Shown: in pieces, positions 57,767-64,000 of the stretch
Layout of the letters: the number at the start of each line of letters is the position of its first letter
How positions within the stretch are numbered: the first letter of the stretch is position 1
Assembly: GCF_900447045.1 (NCBI RefSeq)
Contig: NZ_UAWH01000014.1
Coordinates: 680,501-744,500, forward strand
Length of the DNA stretch: 64,000 nt
Source: Clostridium paraputrificum
GTDB lineage: Bacteria > Bacillota > Clostridia > Clostridiales > Clostridiaceae
Reading direction: 5' to 3'
Position numbers and translations under genes: made by a program
Notes under the pieces: model-generated
What the model saw: only the letters and a program-made list of their open reading frames with translations
What the model was told of the DNA's origin: nothing
The model's database searches: none

Positions 57767-58522
57767 ATGGAGAAAGGGAATTTTAAACGAGAGGAATACA
57801 ATTATGATGATAACTCTCAGCTGCTTCCATTAGCTAAGGCTGGAGATGAAGTAGCTATGAATAGACTTATAGAAATGAACCTTCCACTTGTATCTTCATT
57901 AAGTAAAAAGTTTTTAAATAGAGGATATGATTATGAGGATATATTTCAAATTGGCTCTATAGGGTTAGTCAAAGCAATAAAAAACTTTGATGCATCATTT
58001 AATGTGAAGTTTTCTACTTATGCAGTTCCAATGATTGTAGGGGAAATCAAGAGATTTCTAAGAGATGACGGGATGATAAAAGTAAGTAGAAATATTAAGA
58101 GTCTTGCAAGAAAGATTCATTTCGATAAGGAAGAATTAACGAAACAGCTAGACAGAGAACCAACAATTGAGGAACTATCTGAGTATTCAGGTATAGAAAA
58201 AGAAGATTTAGTTTTTGCTGTTGAATCAGCATCTAGTTTACAATACTTATATGATACTATACACCAAGATGATGGAGCACCTGTATTGCTTATAGATAAG
58301 TTAAGTGAAAAAGGTGTAGAAGATAACGATATGATTGATAAAATTGCACTTAAAGAAGCATTAAGGTCTTTAGATGAGAAGTCTAGACAAATAATTATGC
58401 TTAGATATTTTAAAGATAAAACTCAAGTGCAAGTAGCAAAGATGCTAGGAATAAGCCAAGTTCAGGTATCTAGAATTGAAAAGAAAGTTTTAAATGTAAT
58501 GAGAGATAAATTACAGGATTAA
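57767..58522 (+). CDS. sigF: Sigma-F, early forespore sigma factor
   Basis: The 251-residue sigma-70-family protein has region 2 'GYDYEDIFQIGSIGLVKAIK' and 'FSTYAVPMIVGEIKRFLRDD', and region 4 'TQVQVAKMLGISQVQVSRIE'. Position behind spoIIAA-spoIIAB identifies it as SigF. It would start forespore gene expression, possibly including the promoter at 50511-50539. Confidence 0.98.
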   Translation: MEKGNFKREEYNYDDNSQLLPLAKAGDEVAMNRLIEMNLPLVSSLSKKFLNRGYDYEDIFQIGSIGLVKAIKNFDASFNVKFSTYAVPMIVGEIKRFLRDDGMIKVSRNIKSLARKIHFDKEELTKQLDREPTIEELSEYSGIEKEDLVFAVESASSLQYLYDTIHQDDGAPVLLIDKLSEKGVEDNDMIDKIALKEALRSLDEKSRQIIMLRYFKDKTQVQVAKMLGISQVQVSRIEKKVLNVMRDKLQD

Positions 58523-58524
58523 AA

Positions 58525-58557
58525 AAGGTTGTTGCTAAAAGCGACAACCTTTTTTTC
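58525..58557 (+). terminator. Terminator of the spoIIA operon
   Basis: AAGGTTGTTGC (58525-58535) pairs with GCGACAACCTT (58541-58551), one G-T pair, then a T run. Confidence 0.93.
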
Positions 58558-58562
58558 CTTAC

Positions 58563-58650
58563 CTTTAGTACGCGTGGGGTGGATGTTTGTTTCTATGTGA
58601 CTTGGAGCTTGGGACGGAACAAGCAAAATAAATATCCGCTACATCTTTTT
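58563..58650. repeat. Copy B of the 88-89 nt structured dispersed repeat
   Basis: It corresponds over its full length to 31407-31495. Pairing is kept with compensations: GTGGAT (58579-58584) can pair with ATCCGC (58634-58639), and a GTGAC loop is conserved. It begins 6 bases after the sigF terminator T run and ends at the stop codon of the next, minus-strand gene. Confidence 0.8.
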
Positions 58651-59804
58651 TACCATTCTCCAGGATAAGCAATTACATGAACTGTAACTTTTCTTCTTCC
58701 AAAGGCATAACATTCTTCTTGCGTATTCATAAATAGGTCTATTTTCATTTCTTTAATTGCTCCACCAGTATCTGCTGCTATAGCATATCCATACCCAGGA
58801 ATATATAATTTACTACCTAAAGGAATAACATTCTTATCTACAGCTACTGTACTTAGTCCATTAGGATCTCTAACAGGTTTTGTACCCATAGCAGTAATTC
58901 CGTGACCATAATAGGCAGTTGCTTCCATTTGATAAGTTGCTTTATAAGAAGTATTGTTATCATCATTTGATGAATTAGAATTATCATTCATTAATGATAA
59001 TTTATATTTTGCTTCTAATATAGCAGAATTTATTTTTGATTTTACAGAAGTAGTAGATATTTGTGGTAATAATCCCTTTAAATTAACAATTGCGTCATTA
59101 AGTTGTCTATAAGTAGGATTATCTGAATAAACTACAGATAATTGATGAGAAATTAACTTTTCTTCATTTTCTTTTATCTTATTAGCAATCTTCTCTTTTT
59201 CACTTAATAAGTCTGCCTTTTTTTTATCAACTTCAGCTTTCTTTTCTTTAGTTAAAGAAAGTTTTTTATTAATATCTTCATTTATAGCTTGAAGATTTTC
59301 TTGCTTATGATTAATAGCTTCTGAAGACTTTTCTAGTTCTGACATTTTTGCTTTATTATCTTCTATAAGTTTTTTATCCATTTTGATTATAGATTGGTAA
59401 GCATAAAGCCTGTCTGACATTTCAGAAAAACTATTAGATTCTAGTAATGATAGTAAAACTGTAATATTTGCAGTACTACCGTTCTTATACATTTCTCTTA
59501 TTCTATGAGAAAGAACCTCCTCATTTTCTGATATTTCTATTTTTAAACCATCTATTTTATTTTCAATAGTTTGTATTTCTTTTTTTGTTTTTTGTATTTC
59601 AAGTTCGTTATTTTTTATATCTTTTTCAATGCTATATATTTCATCATTTAACTTTGAAATTTCATTATCTATATCTTTTAGAGAGGATGAAATTTCATTA
59701 AAATCACTTCTGTTTTGATCTAATTCTTTTGTAGCGAAAGCTCTTGAAGATATACTAAATACAAAAAATATACTCAAAAATAAAGTGAAGACTTTTTTCT
59801 TCAT
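58650..59804 (-). CDS. Secreted coiled-coil protein with C-terminal 3D domain (cell-wall hydrolase)
   Basis: The 384-residue protein has a signal peptide ('VFTLFLSIFFVFSISSRAFA'), a long coiled coil at about residues 30-225 like CwlO/PcsB proteins, a polar Asn/Ser linker, and a 3D domain at about residues 290-384: 'MEATAYYGHGITAMGTKPV', 'GLSTVAVDKNVIPLGSKLYI', 'AADTGGAIKEMKIDLF'. The three Asp residues that name the domain are present, so lytic transglycosylase activity is likely. It starts at ATG 59804 behind AAAGGAGGT and is monocistronic. Confidence 0.9.
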   Translation of the reverse strand: MKKKVFTLFLSIFFVFSISSRAFATKELDQNRSDFNEISSSLKDIDNEISKLNDEIYSIEKDIKNNELEIQKTKKEIQTIENKIDGLKIEISENEEVLSHRIREMYKNGSTANITVLLSLLESNSFSEMSDRLYAYQSIIKMDKKLIEDNKAKMSELEKSSEAINHKQENLQAINEDINKKLSLTKEKKAEVDKKKADLLSEKEKIANKIKENEEKLISHQLSVVYSDNPTYRQLNDAIVNLKGLLPQISTTSVKSKINSAILEAKYKLSLMNDNSNSSNDDNNTSYKATYQMEATAYYGHGITAMGTKPVRDPNGLSTVAVDKNVIPLGSKLYIPGYGYAIAADTGGAIKEMKIDLFMNTQEECYAFGRRKVTVHVIAYPGEW

Positions 59805-59933
59805 AACTACCTCCTTTAGAATTTAGATTTTCAATATTAAAGCAAATAAGCTTATTCTATTATTTTTATGATAACATATTCACAAAAAAAGGACAAAGGT
59901 TAGTAACAGTGGTTATTTTACCATAAACTTTCT

Positions 59934-59962
59934 GATTTAGAATGGATTTTTTACAAATACTA
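59934..59962 (+). promoter_or_regulatory. Possible sigma-G promoter of the spoVA operon
   Basis: AATACTA (59956-59962) is close to the sigma-G -10 CATACTA, with GATTT (59934-59938) 17 bases upstream as a weak -35. The position, 33 bases before spoVAC, is suitable. spoVA operons are known sigma-G targets. Confidence 0.4.
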
Positions 59963-59995
59963 TGAGTAGCAATTCTAAAAGGAGTGTGACAATTT

Positions 59996-60448
59996 ATGGT
60001 CAGAGAAAGAAGTATTATTCAAAGGTTTCAGACCTTAGAGAAGGAAGTAGAACCTAAACCACAGATAGTAAAAAATTGTATAAGAGCATTTTTAGTTGGA
60101 GGCTTAATATGTGATTTAGGTCAAGTTATAATGACTGTTTTAAAAAATTATGATTTTTCAAAGGATGAAATAGGAGCTATAACGTCAATTTGTATGGTTT
60201 TCTTAGGAGCACTACTTACAGGTGTTGGAATATATGATAAAATTGCAACTTATGCTGGTGCTGGAACAGTAGTGCCTATAACTGGATTTTCTAATGCTAT
60301 AGTAGCACCTGCCATTGAATTCAAAAAGGAAGGTTTTGTTTTTGGAGTTGCTGCAAAAATGTTTACTATTGCTGGACCAGTTCTAGTTTATGGAATTGGA
60401 TCGTCGGTTATTGTAGGAATTGTTTATTATATATTTACTAAACTTTAA
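59996..60448 (+). CDS. spoVAC: SpoVAC dipicolinic-acid channel protein
   Basis: The 150-residue inner-membrane protein has several helices and the motifs 'RAFLVGGLICDLGQVIM', 'GVGIYDKIATYAGAGTVVPI' and 'GFSNAIVAPAIEFKKEGFVF'. SpoVAC forms a mechanosensitive channel that moves Ca-dipicolinate in sporulation and germination. It is the first gene of the minimal clostridial spoVAC-AD-AE operon. Confidence 0.97.
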   Translation: MVRERSIIQRFQTLEKEVEPKPQIVKNCIRAFLVGGLICDLGQVIMTVLKNYDFSKDEIGAITSICMVFLGALLTGVGIYDKIATYAGAGTVVPITGFSNAIVAPAIEFKKEGFVFGVAAKMFTIAGPVLVYGIGSSVIVGIVYYIFTKL

Positions 60449-60463
60449 AGAGGAGGTATGAAA

Positions 60464-61489
60464 ATGGGGATGCAATCAATTAAGAGAAGAGGTACACAAA
60501 CTATAGAGTTATCTCATCCTCCTAAAATAATTTCAACTTATTCTATAGTAGGACCTAAGGAAGGGCAAGGACCATTAAAAACATATTTTGATGAAGTATT
60601 AAATGATGATACATGTGGAAAAGATAGTTATGAAAAAGCAGAAAGTGATATGATGTTTAATGCAATAAAAGAATCTATAAAAAGGGCTGGTTTACAGCAA
60701 AGTGATATAAATTATTTATTTGCAGGAGATTTATTAAATCAAATAATATCATCAAGCTTTGCTGCAAGAGAATTTGAAATTCCTTTCTTTGGTCTTTATG
60801 GAGCTTGTTCAACAATGTCAGAATCCTTAAGTTTGGCATCATTAATTATGGATGGAGGTTTTGCTGATTACGTTGTAGCAGCAACATCTTCCCATTTTAG
60901 TGCAGCTGAAAGACAATTTAGATTTCCTTTAGAGTATGGAGCTCAGAGATCTCAAACAGCTCAGTGGACTGTAACAGGTGCAGGAGCTATGGTTCTAGGA
61001 AAAGAAGGAGATTTTCCAGAGGTAAGATATGTTACAACTGGTCTTGTAAAAGATTATGGTGTTATGGATGCTAACAATATGGGAGCTGCAATGACACCAG
61101 CAGCAGTAGATACAATTTATAAGCATTTTAAAGATACAGGAAAAACACCAAAGGATTATGATATTATTGCAACTGGTGACCTTGGCAGAGTAGGAAAACA
61201 AATGACTGACAAGCTTTTGTTAGAATATGGATATGATATGAGAGATAACCATATTGATTGTGGAGATATTATATTTAATAGTGAAGCACAAAATACTGAT
61301 TCAGGTGGAAGCGGATGTGGATGTTCTGCTGTAGTTGCTTCAGGATATTTATATAAGAAATTAATGAGAAAAGAAATAAAGAGTGTTTTATTAGTATCAA
61401 CAGGAGCTTTAATGAGCACCACTTCTTCTCTTCAAGGAGAGAGTATTCCAGGAATTGCTCATGCTGTTGCGATTGAAATGAATCAATAA
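60464..61489 (+). CDS. spoVAD: SpoVAD dipicolinic-acid-binding protein
   Basis: A thiolase-like protein of about 341 residues with 'GLYGACSTMSESLSLASLIM', 'ATSSHFSAAERQFRFPLEYG' and 'GSGCGCSAVVASGYLYKKLM'. SpoVAD binds dipicolinate on the outer face of the spore inner membrane. ATG 60458 is in frame but only 1 base from AGGAGG; ATG 60464 has 7-base spacing and is preferred. Confidence 0.97.
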   Translation: MGMQSIKRRGTQTIELSHPPKIISTYSIVGPKEGQGPLKTYFDEVLNDDTCGKDSYEKAESDMMFNAIKESIKRAGLQQSDINYLFAGDLLNQIISSSFAAREFEIPFFGLYGACSTMSESLSLASLIMDGGFADYVVAATSSHFSAAERQFRFPLEYGAQRSQTAQWTVTGAGAMVLGKEGDFPEVRYVTTGLVKDYGVMDANNMGAAMTPAAVDTIYKHFKDTGKTPKDYDIIATGDLGRVGKQMTDKLLLEYGYDMRDNHIDCGDIIFNSEAQNTDSGGSGCGCSAVVASGYLYKKLMRKEIKSVLLVSTGALMSTTSSLQGESIPGIAHAVAIEMNQ

Positions 61490-61503
61490 GGAGATGGTTT
61501 TCT

Positions 61504-61860
61504 TTGGAATTTATTAAGGCGTTTATTGTTGGAGGATTAATATGTGTTGTAGCTCAGATATTAATGGATACTACAAAGCTTACTCCAGCTAGAATTTTAG
61601 TTATATTTGTAACTTTAGGTACTATACTTGGTGCCTTTGGGATATATGATAAAATAGTTGATTTTGGGGGAGCAGGGGCAACTATTCCATTACCTGGCTT
61701 TGGAAATACCTTAGCAAAGTCTGCTATAAAAGCAGTGGATGAATCAGGATTATTAGGTGCATTTACTGGAGGAATAACAGGTGCTGCAGGAGGAATAACA
61801 GCTGCAATCTTCTTTGGATATATAATGGCACTTATATTTAATCCTAAAACTAAAAAATAA
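61504..61860 (+). CDS. spoVAE: SpoVAE (SpoVAEb type) membrane protein
   Basis: The 118-residue membrane protein is similar to SpoVAC in part ('FIVGGLICVVAQILMDTTKL', 'GAFGIYDKIVDFGGAGATIP'). It starts at TTG 61504, 10 bases after AAGGAG, which overlaps the spoVAD stop. It completes the spoVA set needed for Ca-dipicolinate uptake. Confidence 0.95.
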   Translation: MEFIKAFIVGGLICVVAQILMDTTKLTPARILVIFVTLGTILGAFGIYDKIVDFGGAGATIPLPGFGNTLAKSAIKAVDESGLLGAFTGGITGAAGGITAAIFFGYIMALIFNPKTKK

Positions 61861-61866
61861 AATGAC

Positions 61867-61901
61867 AAAAGATGAGGAAAAAAAGACTATCCTCGTCTTT
61901 T
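61867..61901 (+). terminator. Terminator of the spoVA operon
   Basis: AAAAGATGAGGA (61867-61878) pairs with TCCTCGTCTTTT (61890-61901), one G-T pair. Confidence 0.85.
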
Positions 61902-61968
61902 ATTTATGTGTATAGTTATATTATAGATTATTAAAGAAGTTAATTTTCTAGGGATTGGGGGAGAAGAC

Positions 61969-64000
61969 TTGAATTTCTATTATAACAATACATGGAAGTT
62001 TATTATTGAAAAATTAAGTAGTGATGTACATAAAGGCTTGTCAGAGGAGTTGGTTCCTAAAAGAAGAGAAGCATATGGAGATAATAAAATAAAGTTACCA
62101 CTTGGAAGCGGTGGAATTTTTTCATACATAAAAGAACTAATAAGTATATATTTATTTATTTGTTTATTTATAGATATATTTCTTTTAGTGAATAAAAGTT
62201 ATGTGCTAGCATTATTTGTTACTATTATATTGTTCTCAAATATTTTCTTAAGGTGGTTAAATATTTACCAGAAGAAAAAGCAAGTGGAATTTTTACAAAA
62301 TATAAATTACACAACTGTTTCTGTACTTAGAGATGGAGTTGAAAAAATTGTTAAAGCAGAAGATTTGGTTGTTGGAGATATAGTTTATGTAAGAAAAGGA
62401 TCACTTATAGCAGCTGATATGAGAGTCATTAGGGCTCATGATATTAAAGTTGATGAGAAGAATGTAACTGGAGAGCACTTTCTAAAGGACAAGTATGAGA
62501 GTAAGATAGGTGGCGAAGTATCATCTATTAGTGAGATGAAAAATATCTTGTTTAAGGGAACAGTTATAAAAGAAGGTGAAGGTGCAGGTATAGTAATATC
62601 TACAGGTAATAACACTCAGCTTGGTAAACTTTTAACTGTAATGAATTATGCTAATAATAATAAGAACACTCTTAGATCTATGTTAGATAAGAATATAAAT
62701 AAATTATATCTATTTATCTCCTTTGTAAGTCTTATAATCTATCTATTAAATAAAGAAATTTTATCTGTTTCATTATTTTTGTTAGGAATTATACCTGTAG
62801 AATTAATATTAAATACATATATTTATATATTGAAAAAAGATTTTAATAAGGATGGAATTGATCTTATTAATACATCTACTTTAGAGTTAGTAAAAGATTT
62901 AGAAATACTATTTTTAGATAAGGTAGGCTCAATAACTTTAAATAAGATGGTTGTGAAGGGCATAGTATCCAATAATAAGTTATATGATATAGATAAAATA
63001 GATTATAAAAAAGATATTAATATTAATAGACTTATTGATATTCTTTTATTATGTAATAATTCTACTTATAACATTGAAACAGATACAGGTAGTGGTGATT
63101 TAAGTGAAATTGCATACATACGTTTTGCTTCTAATAATAGGATATATAAATCTTTATTAGATAGTAAGCATAAAAGAATATTTGAAGTACCTATGGATTC
63201 TGATAAAAGAATGCTAACAACTTTAAATAAATCTAAAAAGGGGTATAGAGCAAATATAAAGGGAGATGTAGACAAGGTACTTGAGAGATGTACTCATATA
63301 ATGATAGATGGTTTAGAAAAAGAAATTACAAATGAAGATATTAAGATGATAAAAGCCTTAGATTTTAATTATTCTGTAGAAGGTTTTAAAACACAGGGAG
63401 TTGCTTATAGGAGTTTTAATTATCAACCATCCCTTTCAGAAAATGTTGAAAGTAATTTAGTGTTTGTTGGAATAGTTGCATTAGAAAATCCTATTATTGA
63501 TGATGTGGACAAACAAATTCTTAATATAAAACAAAGAGGAATAATACCTATACTGTTTACAGATGACAATAAAATAGCAGCAACTGCTATAGGGCAAAAA
63601 ACCAGATTGATATCAGACCCATCGTTAGTTATTTCGGGAGTAGAATTAGACTCCTTATCCAAAGAAGAGCTAATTGGAGTTCTGTCTAAAGCTAAAATAT
63701 TTTCAAGGGTAAATCCTGAAATAAAAAGTAAAATAGTAGGGTTATTTAATCAGGATGGTTATAAGGTAGGGGTTGCAGGTGAAACCTTAGGAGATTTATC
63801 TTCTTTAGGTATAGCTAAAGTAGGGATAAGCAAAGGTAAAGCACCAGAGATAGTAAAGAAAGTTTCTGACTTATTTATAAAAGATAATTACTTGAATAAA
63901 TTTTTAAATCTTTTTGATGTATCACAAAGTTTTATGAAGAACTTATATTCATGTGAAAAAATAACATTAATGTTTTTATTGTCTCAGCTAATATCATTAA
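61969..64000 (+). CDS. P-type-ATPase-like protein with degenerate catalytic motifs (cut by window end)
   Basis: An uninterrupted frame of 677 codons from TTG 61969 (behind GGGGGAGAAG) runs off the window. It has P-type ATPase layout: helices at about 55-95, actuator domain ('DGVEKIVKAEDLVVGDIVYV'), a helix pair near 240-285, then P and N domains. Key motifs are altered: TGES is TGEH (167-170), PEGL is PVEL (276-279), DKTGT is DKVGS with Asp317 kept, KGA is KGD (431-433), TGD is TDD (531-533), GDGVND is GETLGD (604-609). Transport by the normal cycle is doubtful. It follows spoVAE by 108 bases, so a spore role is an inference. Confidence 0.88.
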   Translation, partial: MNFYYNNTWKFIIEKLSSDVHKGLSEELVPKRREAYGDNKIKLPLGSGGIFSYIKELISIYLFICLFIDIFLLVNKSYVLALFVTIILFSNIFLRWLNIYQKKKQVEFLQNINYTTVSVLRDGVEKIVKAEDLVVGDIVYVRKGSLIAADMRVIRAHDIKVDEKNVTGEHFLKDKYESKIGGEVSSISEMKNILFKGTVIKEGEGAGIVISTGNNTQLGKLLTVMNYANNNKNTLRSMLDKNINKLYLFISFVSLIIYLLNKEILSVSLFLLGIIPVELILNTYIYILKKDFNKDGIDLINTSTLELVKDLEILFLDKVGSITLNKMVVKGIVSNNKLYDIDKIDYKKDININRLIDILLLCNNSTYNIETDTGSGDLSEIAYIRFASNNRIYKSLLDSKHKRIFEVPMDSDKRMLTTLNKSKKGYRANIKGDVDKVLERCTHIMIDGLEKEITNEDIKMIKALDFNYSVEGFKTQGVAYRSFNYQPSLSENVESNLVFVGIVALENPIIDDVDKQILNIKQRGIIPILFTDDNKIAATAIGQKTRLISDPSLVISGVELDSLSKEELIGVLSKAKIFSRVNPEIKSKIVGLFNQDGYKVGVAGETLGDLSSLGIAKVGISKGKAPEIVKKVSDLFIKDNYLNKFLNLFDVSQSFMKNLYSCEKITLMFLLSQLISL

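Overview
The window is AT-rich, tightly packed DNA from an anaerobic, spore-forming, flagellated Firmicute, most likely Clostridium sensu stricto; I cannot fix the species. The evidence is the clostridial flagellar gene order with a fused FliR-FlhB, a SpoIIA-SigF operon, a SpoVAC-AD-AE operon, a T-box leader, many TTG/GTG starts and strong AGGAGG ribosome sites. No tRNA, rRNA, CRISPR array, phage or insertion-sequence transposase was seen.

Region 1 (1-31.4 kb, all +) is the flagellar locus. It opens with the end of fliW, then csrA, flaG, an unknown gene, fliS, fliD and a fliT-like gene. Next come two flagellin genes, each with its own sigma-28 promoter and terminator; the major flagellin leader carries a CsrA-type GGA hairpin. 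The long basal-body operon follows: flgB-flgC-fliE-F-G-H-I-J-K-flgD-(flg_new)-flgE-flbD-motA-motB-fliL-O-P-Q-(fliR-flhB)-flhA-F-G-pilZ-sigma28-(swrB-like)-(small membrane protein)-flgF-flgG, closed by a terminator. fliM/fliN, flgK/L/M and che genes are not in the window. FlgE (898 aa), FliD and flagellin all carry internally repeated inserts.

Region 2 (31.4-38.1 kb) holds a CBS-type manganese pyrophosphatase, an intact calcium P-type ATPase, a DUF4317 gene and an unknown gene.

Region 3 (38.3-49.5 kb) is one operon for an energy-conserving membrane-bound [NiFe]-hydrogenase of the Mbh (group 4) type: hypC-D-E, the 30-kDa-like and large subunits, hypA-B, an Mrp-type antiporter module, and the NuoH-, NuoB- and NuoI-like subunits. 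The expected role is ferredoxin-driven H2 production coupled to ion export. A 75-nt sequence lies on each side of this operon in inverted orientation, 67/75 identical by eye.

Region 4 (49.5-56.7 kb) has a frameshifted acetyltransferase, a small gene with a forespore-type promoter, DUF4003, DNA polymerase IV, a Trp T-box with a lone trpB, and a Lon-type protease with no recognisable ATPase motifs.

Region 5 (56.7-64 kb) is sporulation: spoIIAA-spoIIAB-sigF, a secreted coiled-coil/3D-domain protein, spoVAC-spoVAD-spoVAE, and a P-type-ATPase-like protein cut by the window edge whose catalytic motifs are degenerate. An 88-89 nt structured repeat occurs just after the flgG terminator and again just after the sigF terminator.
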